This document shows, one piece after another, positions 30,908 through 42,100 of a stretch of DNA of 64,000 nt. Every line of letters begins with the position of its first letter. Position 1 is the first letter of the stretch. A model generated the notes under the pieces. That model made no database searches, was not told the DNA's origin, and saw nothing but the letters and a program-made list of their open reading frames with translations. The stretch spans positions 1,736,001 to 1,800,000 of the forward strand of contig CP198939.1 of NCBI GenBank assembly GCA_052401645.1, written 5' to 3'. The DNA comes from Arsenophonus sp052401645 (GTDB lineage: Bacteria; Pseudomonadota; Gammaproteobacteria; Enterobacterales; Enterobacteriaceae). Made by a program: the position numbers and the translations under genes.

Positions 30908-30913
30908 TACTCC

Positions 30914-31507
30914 TTAACTATCTTGATGTGGAAAAAGCGCATTGTCGATCAAATCACATAAGCAGTTAACTGTTAATAAATGAACCTCTTGAATTCTTAT
31001 ACCCCTTTCTGAAGGTATTCGAATTTCTACGTCCCGTGTACCTAATAAACCGGCTAATTCTCCTCCATCATGACCAGTTAAAGCCACAATAATCATATCA
31101 CGTGTTAGCGAAGCTTCAACAGCTTTTATAACAACATTACTATCATCACCTTTCGTAGCAATTACAAAAAGTATATCACCAGATTCTCCTAATGCACGAA
31201 CTTGTTTTGCATATACTTCTTCTGGTTTCTGTCCATTAATAATAGATGTTATAATTGCATTATCTGTATTGAGACATAAAGCAGGAAGACTAGGACGCTC
31301 AGTTTCAAATTGATTAATCATATTACTTACAAAACGTTGTGCGATAACTGCCGAACCACCACTACCACAACATAAAATTTTATTACCATCTAATAAGGCA
31401 TAAACAATTATAATTGCTGCGCGAGCAATGGCGTCAGGTAAAATCTCAGCAGATGCAATTTGTGTTTGAATACTTTCAGCAAAACAGGCTTTTATTTTTT
31501 CTAACAC
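30914..31507 (-). CDS. diaA: DiaA, DnaA initiator-associating SIS-domain protein
   Basis: 197 residues (E. coli 196), one SIS domain with CCGSGGSAVIAQRF, ERPSLPALCLNTDNAIITSI and the conserved end VNCLCDLIDNALFPHQD. DiaA forms a tetramer that binds several DnaA molecules at oriC and times replication initiation. The start codon is GTG at 31507, aligned with E. coli MQERIKACF. It resembles phosphoheptose isomerase GmhA, but the dolP neighbour and C-terminus favour DiaA. Upstream lie the yraN and lpoA fossils, which are the operon partners in E. coli. Confidence 0.95.
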   Translation of the reverse strand: MLEKIKACFAESIQTQIASAEILPDAIARAAIIIVYALLDGNKILCCGSGGSAVIAQRFVSNMINQFETERPSLPALCLNTDNAIITSIINGQKPEEVYAKQVRALGESGDILFVIATKGDDSNVVIKAVEASLTRDMIIVALTGHDGGELAGLLGTRDVEIRIPSERGIRIQEVHLLTVNCLCDLIDNALFPHQDS

Positions 31508-31527
31508 GATAAAACCTACTTACATAT

Positions 31528-31930
31528 AATTAATGGATGATATTATAATCACTAAAAGCATTTTATAACCATTAAAACTAATTTTTATTTATAGTTTAAG
31601 TGTTAAAAAATATAAAATTATATATATTTCATTATATTTTAAGAATCATAATTTTATACAACTATAAAAAATTTTCATTTACTTAAAATTATTAATATTA
31701 AACACTATTACCAAAATTATTTCTATAAAGAAAGTGTAACTAAGTAAATATCCAGATCTTTTATTTTTCATAACTAAATCTAGTTTTTCCAAACTTATAA
31801 CTTATATTATAAATAATAAATTAAAGAGATTATATTGTTATAAAAATCATTTAGTATTAAATTTAAACTAACATTTTATATTTAAGAAAATTTTATATTT
31901 TTTAACATAACATATATCCTTTTATCTTTA
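31528..31930 (-). pseudogene. yraN: Fossil of yraN (nuclease-fold UPF0102 protein)
   Basis: Bases 31780-31757 read D-L-V-M-K-N-K-R against D-L-I-M-R-E-G-R of E. coli YraN (51-58), preceded by GGA-AAA for the G-E of R-G-G-E-I-D and a one-base insertion in the Ile codon. Six codons later than expected, 31729-31718 reads F-I-E-I against F-V-E-V (62-65). Asp51 should lie near 31771 if the gene ended just before diaA and is at 31780. YraN is an endonuclease-like protein of unknown role. Position and sequence agree well. Confidence 0.75.
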
Positions 31931-31954
31931 ATTTTAAAATAAAAGTACATTTAA

Positions 31955-33650
31955 AATAAAATTTTCAAAATTATATTACCTTATTTTTATTTATTGTTTG
32001 ATAAATTTTAGTCTTTGACTAAAAAATTATTAAATTAATTAAACTTTTATTTATTTAAATTTTAAAAAAAATATTTTTATAAGTAAATAACGCTATTTTT
32101 CTTTATTTAAAGGACTAATTTTAAATATAAAAAATTCAAATGTAATATTATGTTTTATAGTTAATTTAAATTTAATTAATTAAATAATTAAAAATTAATT
32201 ACTTAAGTATAAAATAAAAATGAGTAATAAATCAGCAAAGTATGATTTATTAAACTATGTCAGTAAAACGGAATTAATATTTATCATTAAAGAAATTTTA
32301 GTTAATTGAAATTAACTAATTTAAACTAAACTAATAATTTGTGTAAAAAAATTATTTTTATAATTATCTTATAATCATACGGTATAAGGTTTTAGATGTA
32401 TATGGATTATTTGTTAATATATTTGTTAATTAATTAAATTAATAGTAATTCATCAGTTATAGTTATAATATATACTTTATCAATAACCTATTTCATATAA
32501 TTACTACTTTATCTTTTTTATTTTGATAAACACTATTTTATGAGAGATTTATTATAATAAACTACTTTTTAAAATACATTTTAATTTTATAGTTAACTAT
32601 TTATTTTTTTTTGAAAAAATAAATAGTTATTTAACTTTAACTATTTATATATATATTTATCTATTATCTTTTAAAATATTTATAAATACAAACTATAGTT
32701 TATATTTATAAACTTATACTTATTTATAACCTAAATCATTTAGTATCAATATATTTAATAAAATATCTATTTCAATGTATTTAAAAATACTATTTTAAAA
32801 TATCCAAATAGACATTATAAGTATCATTTATTATAGAAAATATCAAGATAATTATATTATTATATTTAAAATTTATATCTTATACTTTATATTTATTTAT
32901 AATTAACAAAAATACTCTTAATAACAAATGATATTTTATCTATTTATTTTATGTTATATTATCATTATTGATGATTTAATTATTAATATTTCAATATAGT
33001 AAATATTTTGATTATTTTTTTCTAATAATAAATTTATTTCTATAAATTTATTGATATATATTTTTTATGAAAACTTCATGAAAATGCTTTTAGCAAATAT
33101 TATAATCATTATTAGTTTTAAAGATAAAAATAAATAAATTTAAAGATTACGATTTGCTAAAAATTTATGGATTATTTCGATTACTATTAGTAATCAAGTT
33201 TTAATACTTATAGTTAGATTAAATATCGAATTTTAGTTTTTAATAAAACTATATGATAATATCAAATTTCGCAGCTACTATAATATAATTTAATCAGATT
33301 AGAATTATATTTTTAATATATTTAATTTTTCTTAAATCTATTACAAGACTTATCAAGCATCTATATGATGTTATTAACGATTTTTTAAAAAAAATCACTA
33401 ATATATTTTAATGATGAAAATTGATCTTTTAGTAATTATATTACTGAATATAGACACATAAACTTTTAGCAAAATATTATACTATTTATTATTATTAATA
33501 ATAAATTAGTAATAGATGATTAAAATTTGTATATAAATTAGATTACACTCTTATTAAATTTACTTTAATCTGTTTAGATTAACATCATGATAAGAAATCA
33601 ATTAAAATATTAGTATTTTAATTAAAATTTTTAATAAAATTAAAAATAAA
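31955..33650 (-). pseudogene. lpoA: Fossil of lpoA (outer-membrane activator of PBP1A)
   Basis: Bases 32010-31972 read *-N-L-S-N-N-K-*-K-*-G-N-I against R-K-L-S-W-L-Q-Y-Q-Q-G-Q-V at the extreme C-terminus of E. coli LpoA; R, Y and Q codons have become stops by one change each. It lies immediately upstream of the yraN fossil, as required by the lpoA-yraN-diaA-dolP order, and the remaining 1.7 kb to rsmI is close to lpoA size (about 2 kb). Only the C-terminus was recognised. LpoA is a lipoprotein that switches on the peptidoglycan synthase PBP1A. Confidence 0.62.
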
Positions 33651-33754
33651 TATTTTATATAATATAATCTCATTATTATTTATTTAATTTTATTAGTTAT
33701 TTTTTAATAACCAAATAATATTGATAAATCTAAACTAAGAGGTAGAGATGTTAT

Positions 33755-34633
33755 ATGTTATCAACTTTATATATTGTACCTACTCCTATTGGTAATTTAG
33801 ATGATATCACTATACGTGCATTACAAATCTTTAAGAAAGTAGATCTTATTGCAGCTGAAGATACCAGGAGAACTGGTTTATTATTACAGCATTTTAATAT
33901 TAATGCCAATATGGTCTCATTAAATAATTATAATGAACAACATAAAACAAATAAATTAATACATCAATTAAAACAAGGGATTAATATAGCATTAGTTTGT
34001 GATGCAGGAACTCCATTAATTAATGATCCTGGTTATCACTTGGTAAAATATTGTCGTCAATCTAATATTAGAATAATTCCTTTACCTGGTCCATGCGCAG
34101 CAATTACTGCTCTTTCTGCTTCTGGTATTCCTCCAAATCGATTTTGTTATGAAGGTTTTTTACCATCAAAACGTAAAAATAGACAAGATGTATTGAAAAG
34201 ATTAATGAATGAATCTAGAACACTTCTTTTTTATGAATCACCACATCGTTTGATAGATACATTGTCTGATATGATTACTATTTGGAATGCTGGGCGTTAT
34301 GCCATTTTAGCGCGAGAATTAACAAAAATATGGGAGTCTATTCATGGTTTACCAATTGGAAAATTACTTGATTGGGTAAAAGTTGATCAAAATCGTTGTC
34401 GTGGGGAAATAGTATTGGTTGTTGATGGATATAGGGCATCAAAAAATTCTGAAGTAGTTATTTCTCCTGATGCAATAAAAACATTTATGTTACTACAGCA
34501 ATCATTGCCTTTAAAAAAAGCGGCATCTATTACATCAGAAATATATGGTTTTAAAAAAAATACATTATATAAACATTTTATTGATCAAGGAATTAACTAT
34601 AATAAAAAAACAAATAAATTAGATGTTTTATAA
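33755..34633 (+). CDS. rsmI: RsmI, 16S rRNA C1402 2'-O-methyltransferase
   Basis: 292 residues (E. coli 286; the first dozen residues of the E. coli protein are missing, the C-terminus is longer). Tetrapyrrole-methylase fold: YIVPTPIGNLDDIT at 6-19, AEDTRRTGLLLQHF from 34, DAGTPLINDPG at 83-93 and PGPCAAITA at 111-119. It methylates the ribose of C1402 in the 30S decoding centre together with RsmH. The E. coli VSDAG reads VCDAG here. AAGAGG lies 12-17 bases before the ATG, a rather long spacing. Next gene is rnpB, an adjacency also found in pseudomonads. Confidence 0.96.
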   Translation: MLSTLYIVPTPIGNLDDITIRALQIFKKVDLIAAEDTRRTGLLLQHFNINANMVSLNNYNEQHKTNKLIHQLKQGINIALVCDAGTPLINDPGYHLVKYCRQSNIRIIPLPGPCAAITALSASGIPPNRFCYEGFLPSKRKNRQDVLKRLMNESRTLLFYESPHRLIDTLSDMITIWNAGRYAILARELTKIWESIHGLPIGKLLDWVKVDQNRCRGEIVLVVDGYRASKNSEVVISPDAIKTFMLLQQSLPLKKAASITSEIYGFKKNTLYKHFIDQGINYNKKTNKLDVL

Positions 34634-34683
34634 AATAAGTATTCTCTAGTATAAATCACTATACAATTTAATATTAAATTAAG

Positions 34684-34689
34684 TATAAT
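34684..34689 (+). promoter_or_regulatory. Candidate -10 box of rnpB
   Basis: A perfect TATAAT ends 8 bases before the predicted RNase P RNA 5' end, the usual spacing for a sigma-70 start. No good -35 hexamer is seen at the proper distance (the bases there read ATACAA). TATAAT is frequent in this DNA, so position is the main support. Confidence 0.45.
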
Positions 34690-34697
34690 ATAAAACT

Positions 34698-35074
34698 AGA
34701 GTTAGCTAGACAACCGCTATTTTATTATCAATTACTATCTGTAATTGATAATAATAATGGAGGAAAGTCCGGGCTCCATAGGGCAAAGGTGCCAGATAAC
34801 ATCTGGGTGGCGAAAGCCAACGACCAGTACAACAGAGAGAAAACCGCCAATAGCTTTATAAATAAGCACAGGTAAGGGTGAAATGGTGTGGTAAGAGCAC
34901 ACCGCGCAACTGGTAACAGATGTGGCACGGTAAACTTCCACCAGGAGCAAGGCTAAATAAATGTTCTTAAATGTGGCCCGCATTGAACATGGGTAGGCCG
35001 CTTGAATTATTACGTGAGTATTAATCTAGATAAATGGTTGTCCACGACAGAACCCGGCTTATCGGCTAACTCTA
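34698..35074 (+). ncRNA. rnpB: RNase P RNA (M1 RNA), bacterial type A
   Basis: About 377 bases, the E. coli length. The 5' and 3' ends pair in an 11-bp P1 helix (34696-34706 with 35065-35075). Conserved core words are in order: GGAGGAAAGTCCGGGCTCC, CAACAGAGAG, AAACCGCC, AGGTAAGGGTGAAA, GGTAAGAGCACACCGCGC, GTGGCACGGTAAAC, and CCACGACAGAACCCGGCTTATCG near the 3' end. The ribozyme cleaves 5' leaders from pre-tRNAs with protein RnpA. Peripheral helices have become AT-rich (34722-34752, for example) but remain self-complementary. Both antisense ORFs here are artefacts. Confidence 0.99.
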
Positions 35075-35134
35075 GAGTATTAGAAATATATCATAGGTAA
35101 GGTTATAATGAATAATCTATCATGTTTAAGATAA

Positions 35135-35175
35135 AAATAATTCAATTAATATTATTATTAATTGAATTATTTTTT
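35135..35175 (+). terminator. Rho-independent-type terminator of rnpB
   Basis: A perfect 15-bp stem (35135-35149 with 35158-35172), 8-base loop, followed by a short T-run. It lies 60 bp after the mature 3' end of RNase P RNA, where trimming of a longer precursor would be normal. The stem holds only one G:C pair, but a 15-bp perfect stem is unusual by chance even in this base composition. Confidence 0.55.
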
Positions 35176-38100
35176 GATAAAAAATCATTTTAAATTTTGA
35201 AAATAATTAAAAATTAATATTTTATTTTTTAAAATTTACGTTAATTTTATTAAATCAATACTAACCGTTATGTTGTAGTAAAATTACAATTAACTTTAAT
35301 TTTTATAAAATTGGTATTATTAATTACAACTAATATAATTAATTATTATATATTAAAGGTAATTATTTTTGTATTATTAAATCCATTTTTAGTATTAAAA
35401 TTTCCATTTTAAAATAATAATTGCATATTTTTAAGATCATATAATTTAAACTAATCAACTATAGTATAAATTTTAACTTTATATGCTTTACTTTTTATCT
35501 ATTCGAATAAATTTATTAATAAGAATCTACGTTTATTCTAAATAAATTAATTAGTTAATAAAAATATATTAATGAATAATTTCTTTAAATGTTAAAAAGA
35601 CGTAACTTAATTATTTTAATAATTGAAGAAATTGAATTATTTGATCAAAAATTATTTAAGTTTAAGTAAATATAAAGTTAACTATTAACTTTTATTAATA
35701 CATTTATTAGCTATATTTTTATATACTATTATTTAAGTCAATATTTTTTTCAAAAATTATCTTAATAACAAGAGTTTTAATAATTTATTAAATTTATTTA
35801 ATATTTTTTAGAAAAAAATACATAAAATATTATTAGAAATCTAATTAATTAATAGAAATTAATCATTTAATTACCATCAAATTGTTAGGTTTTAATAATA
35901 ATTTACAGTATATGTTAAAATAATTATTATTATTATAATTATTTTGTAAGAATGAAAATATATATTTTCAGTTTTATTTTATTTAGTTTTAAACTATAAA
36001 AAAATAATCGGTCACCATTTTTTAAATTATATTATTGTAATAATAAACAATTTTACTAATAACTCTAAAATATTAGTTTATTTTTTATTTAAATTATATT
36101 TATTAGTTTAATAAGATATTGATAGTATTTTGATTACTATTATTTTAATATTTAAATAATAATTAAGTTTATAACAATAGAATTTTATAATTCTAATATT
36201 TAAATTCTAGAATTTAAATATTGTTATGAATTCAAAAATTAAATAATGAGGTATAAATAGTATTTAGATTAATGTTTTTATAAAAATATCAAATATATTA
36301 ATCACTATTTATAGAAAATTAGTTTCTTACCAGAAATATAATAATAAAATAAGAAGAAAGAAATAAATTATAGATAGTAATAATATTTAATTTCTTCTTT
36401 ATAATAAATTATATAATGTATTCTCTCTTTTAAATTAAAATATAATTAAATTAAGATTTATATTAATATCTTAATATATTTATATATCTAAATTAATTAA
36501 AATAATTTAACAATAATTTTAAAAATAAAATATATTAATAGATTTTATTTATTTTATGATAAAACATAAAGCTTACATAAAAGTAAATGGGATATTAAGA
36601 TAAGTATTAATATATTTAATTATTTTACAACATAAAAACTTAACTTTTACTATTTTAATTTATATACAAAAAGTTAAACTATAAGATAAATATATATTAT
36701 ATTAATTATCGTAAGTAAATATTATCGATAAAAATACGATTAAGTATTTTTACTATAGTAAAAATACTTTTTCAAAATATTATTTTTTATAAACAAAATT
36801 TTTAATCATTTGTTTTATCCATATGAGAAAGTCTTTAATGATCATTTATAACCTTTTTTTCTAAATAAATTTATTTAGACTTGTTAAATATTTAATAAAA
36901 ATTTATTTTTAAAGAAAATAGATATCACTCGAACAATACCAATCGATAACAATATAAAGTTAATTATTAGATTAATAACCTTAATTAATTTATTATATAT
37001 TAATAATCTTTATAAATCAATAATTTATATTTTATATTATATATAAGATAAAATATTTAGTCTTTATATAAGTTTTTACAAAAAATAAATTTCAATAAAA
37101 GTCTTTTTTATTTTCTTACTAATTTAACCAATAATAAAAACATCAAAAATTATAGCATTAAATATTATATTTTTATTATCAAAAAATTTTTTTAAAAAAT
37201 AGATGAACTAATATAAATTAATGAATTATAATTAAATTTAATAAATATTATAACACTTAAAGATTAAAACTAATAAGAGTTATTAATCTTAATATTATCG
37301 AATATAAAATATTAAATTTTAATTTAATAAAAGTTAAATTTATAGACAAATTTATTAATATAATAAAATATATATATTAATACTAATCTTATATCTATAA
37401 TACTAGAAAATTAACAATAAAGAAGTTAATAACATTAGGAAATAATTATATTATCATTAGGAAATAATTATATTATCATTAGGAAATAAAATTTAGTTTT
37501 ATAAGATATAATAAAATATTCAAAATTATACTACTAAAACTTTTAATAAAGTGATATATATAAAAAATATTATTAAATGATATGTTAACATTTTTCATTA
37601 AGTTTATATACATAGAAAATATATAATAAATATTTGTTATTAATAATTTTACTAAAATAATAAAGTTATAAATAATATATATAAAATTCAACATATTATA
37701 TTAATACAAATAGTTAATAAATAAATTAAAACTACTTTAAATATCATAAAAGTATATTTTTTATTTTATTTATCACAATCATTATTCAGTAATATAGTTT
37801 ATTTTGAATATATTTTTATTAACTTTATATATTGAGATAGAAATATTTGAGTATTTTATATAACATTAAATTATAGTAAGAAGATACTATAAATAAGAAC
37901 AATAAAATTATGATAGATCGATGTATCACATAGTTTTAATATTTTTTATAAATATTATTTTTAAATAATTTATCCTTTTAATATGTGAAATAAAAAAGAT
38001 TGAATAATATCAATTTAATAAATTAAATATAAAACATTAATAAAATTACCAAAAATTTGAATAAAAATTAGTATAATATATTAATTAATAAAGGAATAAT

Positions 38101-38301
38101 TAATATTATTAATCTTTATTAACAATTAATAACAGTAAATGATATTTAAAATTTAAAATATAATAAATAACATGATTGTATGTATTTTTACATAAGTATA
38201 ATATAAATAAAAATGATTATTTTTATCGAAATGGCATTTCGGTTATTCTAATGATATGATTAAAAATATACGATTATGAAAATATAGAGAATGATATTAA
38301 T
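35176..38301. other. 3.1-kb gene desert
   Basis: No coding or RNA gene signature found. The only ORF-like stretch (37479-37694, minus) is low-complexity Ile/Leu/Tyr/Asn typical of chance translation of AT-rich DNA. A short tandem repeat at 37433-37489 is listed separately. Confidence 0.5.
37433..37489. repeat. 22-bp tandem repeat, 2.6 copies
   Basis: Two perfect adjacent copies of a 22-bp unit beginning CATTAGGAAATAATTATA (37433-37454 and 37455-37476), then 13 bases of a third copy. It contains a GG dinucleotide rare in this desert. Probably replication slippage; no coding role. Confidence 0.85.
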
Positions 38302-39129
38302 TTAAATATGATGTTTAATGACGCGATAATCAATACCTTTATTATTAGTATAATTTATCTTTCTACCACGAATTACAGCAGGTCTTATGGCAATCTCATC
38401 AGCCCAGCGTTTTATATGATGATAATTATGTACTGATAGAAATTCTCCAGCATTATACAAAATACCTTGCACAAGCCAACCATACCAAGGCCAAGCTGCA
38501 ATATCAGCAATACTATATTCATTACCAGCTAAATAACGTTCTTCAGTTAAACGTAAATTCAATACAGATAACTGGCGCTTAGTTTCCATTGTATAGCGAT
38601 TTATTGAATACTCAAATTTTTCAGGCGCATAAACATAAAAATGCCCAAATCCACCGCCAATAAATGGAGTAGAACTCATTTGCCAAAAAAGCCAGTTTAA
38701 TGTTTCAGTTCGTGTTATTATGTTTCGTGATAATAACACACCAAATTTTTCTGCAAGATAGAGTAAAATTGAACCAGATTCAAATATTCTTAATGGTTTT
38801 TTATCACTATAATCAAGCAGTGTAGGTATCTTAGAATTAGGATTAATCTTAACAAATCCACTAGAAAATTGTTCACCTTCACGAATACGAATTAACCAAG
38901 CATCATATTCAGCGCCAGTATATCCAAGTTCTAACAATTCTTCTAGCATCACACTGACCTTAACACCATTTGGTGTACTTTGTGAATATAGTTGCATTGG
39001 ATGATTACCAACTGGTAATTCTTTTTTATGAGTTGAACCTGAAATGGAACGGTTAATGTTAGAAAACGTTCCGTTAAAAACTGTTTCTTGCCATACTTTT
39101 GGTGGTGTATAAGTTAGACGTCTAATCAT
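38302..39129 (-). CDS. yghU: YghU, Nu-class glutathione S-transferase-like disulfide-bond oxidoreductase
   Basis: 275 residues from the ATG at 39129 (E. coli 288); an in-frame TTG four codons earlier is less likely. Conserved: F(S/A)NINRS(I)SG, LPVGNHPMQLYS(Q)STPNG, GAEYDA, SSGFVKINPNSKIPTL, FESGSILLYLAEKFG, GGGFGHFY and IADIAAWPWYGW. The family binds two glutathione molecules and reduces disulfides such as 2-hydroxyethyl disulfide and organic peroxides. The last dozen or so residues of the E. coli protein are gone. The gene is isolated by kilobases on each side. It is unusual for such an enzyme to outlast rpoN, kdsC or degS; it may be a main thiol/oxidative defence here. Confidence 0.95.
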   Translation of the reverse strand: MIRRLTYTPPKVWQETVFNGTFSNINRSISGSTHKKELPVGNHPMQLYSQSTPNGVKVSVMLEELLELGYTGAEYDAWLIRIREGEQFSSGFVKINPNSKIPTLLDYSDKKPLRIFESGSILLYLAEKFGVLLSRNIITRTETLNWLFWQMSSTPFIGGGFGHFYVYAPEKFEYSINRYTMETKRQLSVLNLRLTEERYLAGNEYSIADIAAWPWYGWLVQGILYNAGEFLSVHNYHHIKRWADEIAIRPAVIRGRKINYTNNKGIDYRVIKHHI

Positions 39130-42100
39130 AAAAAATCTCAATAAATAGATAGAATAACAATAAAAATAATTTAAGCTAATATATAAAATAACACAAACAG
39201 AATTACTATTAATAAATCTTAAATACTTTATTTTATATCTTATAGAAAAAATCCTTATAATAATAAATTTATTTTTTGTATATTCTTTATGATATTAGTT
39301 TTTCTTTTATAGAATATATAAAGCTATATTAGATATAATTTAACTAAAAAAATATTAATTTTTTAGATATAAAGTAAATTTAATAACGATCATAACAGCT
39401 ATATATTATATAATTCTAATAAAAGCAATTAATATTTTTAATAACCATTCAATAAATTACTAATTTTATATATTAAAAAAATAGATAAAATTATTTGAAA
39501 AATAAAAAATATTACAACTTATGATTATATCATAAGCATATTATTTTCACTACTTTATTATATTTTTTATTATCTATTTTTTAAAAAAAAGATTATTAAA
39601 TAACATATGATAATAAATTTTATAATTTTTATTAAAAATAAAATATATAATCAATTAATTCCATAAAAATTATTTATAAAATGATTTTAAAATACATAAC
39701 TTCATCACCGTAATTACAGATAAAATTCTTTAACTTAATAAAAAAATCATTTTAGGCATTAATAATATATCATTGTTTTAATATTCATTATTGAAATATA
39801 ATATATTATTATAATTTTAAATTAAGATAGAAAAAATGAATTTAATATTATTATAAATCTAGAATAATTATTCTATTAATAATAGTTGTTAGGATATATA
39901 TCAATTCAAATATTATAAATGCGATATAAAGTACTAAATAACACATAAAACCTTTTTTATAAAGTGATTTTTAATCTCTTTAATATTATAAAAATATCAA
40001 TAAATATAAAGTATACTAATTTATTATTTATTGATTAATTTCTTTTCTAATATTAAAATTGTATTTTATTTATATAATAATTTATTTAATTTATAACTTA
40101 TTATAACTTTAAATTCTCTAAAATTTAACAAAGCTGAAATGAATTTATTTAGTTATATTAAGCGAATAAAATAATAATACGGTAATAAAATAAAATATTT
40201 AACTTAAATACTAATATTAATATCTATTGCTTATTTTCTATAACATAGTTATTATATTATACTAATATAGTAATTAATATATGTACATAAGTTAAGAAAT
40301 ATGTTCTAAAAATTTAAACTGAAACTGAAACTATTAAAGTAATATTTTCTAAAGTAATAATAATTTAATCACTAGTTGCCGATATAGAATAGTGATATAA
40401 ATTTAAATTAATTTATAAAAAATCATGTAAATATTGTTATTTCTCCATTATTTATTTTTCTATTTTAAAATTTGCTATTTTTAACTTTTTGATCTTTTTT
40501 TTCTATATCTATAAGATATAAATATAAGTATATATCTATCTTATTAAGAGAATAGTACTCTAATAACTTATTATCTATAACTTATTTAATTCTTAATATT
40601 ATATTATAATTGATTCATCAACTAGGCTATTTATTTAGCTTATTAAAATAACAAAAAAAATAGTTATATTATATACCTATATAATATTAAAGTTATTTTA
40701 AGTATTTTAAATGAAATTCATTTATGAAATATACAAAAAGTTATATGATTTATTTTTAAAAAATCTTTTAAAATTTACTCAGAAAAATTTATAAATTATA
40801 AACTAAAATAGTTATATACTTATACTTATAGTGTTAAAGATTTATCATATTAAAATTTTGTTATTCATGTAAGTAAAATAATTATCTGAAAACAAATTTT
40901 ATTAAATACTTAGATTTAAATTTTAGAAAAATAACTTAATTAAAAGTTATAATTGATGAATTTCTTATTATATATATTTTATAGTTTACAACAACAAAAT
41001 AATACTCTAGATTTTTAATCCGAAAGAAAGTTAAAACTTAACATATATATAACTGATAGTTTTAAAAAAATAAAAAAATTATATTTTAAAAACATTTATA
41101 TATCATTAATTATAAAATAAATTCAATTATATACATAAAAAATTTAGTTAATATAAATATAACTTTCTTGCCGATCTTAAAGATAAACAAACTGTAAAAT
41201 ATTAATGTAATAATAAAAAATTAAATTATATAAAAATAATTATATTATATATGATATAATTATCATTAATTTAGTTCTAGAAAGATATATATCTTGCTGT
41301 TAATATACATAAGTATATTACTTATTTATTTTTAAAAATTTAAATATTTTAATGATTTTAAAAATAAAGAAATTTATGGAAAATAAATTTTGCTATAATA
41401 ATTAAATCTATAAGCCATATCAAAATTAACAGAAAATTCAACATTCTAACAAGAATTAAATATTAATAAGAAATATTTTAAATAAAATAAAATACAATCA
41501 ATTTAATCTACTTTATTAAATAAAGTCATCTAAGCTGTTTTAAAATCAGTGATAAGTATATTGAAATCTAATATTAAAAGATAGATTTTAAAATATAGAT
41601 TATTTAATTATCATAATTATTAGTTTTAATATTATTTATTAATTAACTTTAAATATATATAAAATTAATAAATTAGAAGAATGATAAAACTCTTAAATTT
41701 ATATATATATCATTTAAATTTATATAAAAAACTATATAACTGAAAATACAATCCATTATTTAGTATATTTACTAATAATAAATACTATTTATCTATTATT
41801 ATTGTATCAAATTAAATAAATTATTAAAAAATTTAATATTAGAGTATTAAAGAAATAGAAGAAAAAATCATAGTATATCATCAATATACTTATATTAATT
41901 TAAAAAATGATGAAGTTTTATATAGAAATATAAGAATTTATTTTAACATCAACTAATTAATTGAATTAATATATAATTATATTATAAGATTGATTATCAA
42001 TAAAAATTGAATTTTATTATTTACTTAATTAACACTTTATACATATATTATTGTAATAAAATAATATATGATTCCTTTTATTATATAATTATTTTTCAAA

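Noticed and set aside
34728..34983. Two overlapping minus-strand ORFs of 66 and 82 codons.
   Set aside because: They are antisense to RNase P RNA, whose conserved structure fully explains the open frames and higher G+C.
37479..37694. 71-codon minus-strand ORF rich in Ile, Asn, Tyr and Leu.
   Set aside because: Low-complexity composition expected from chance in DNA this AT-rich; no start signal, no neighbour logic.
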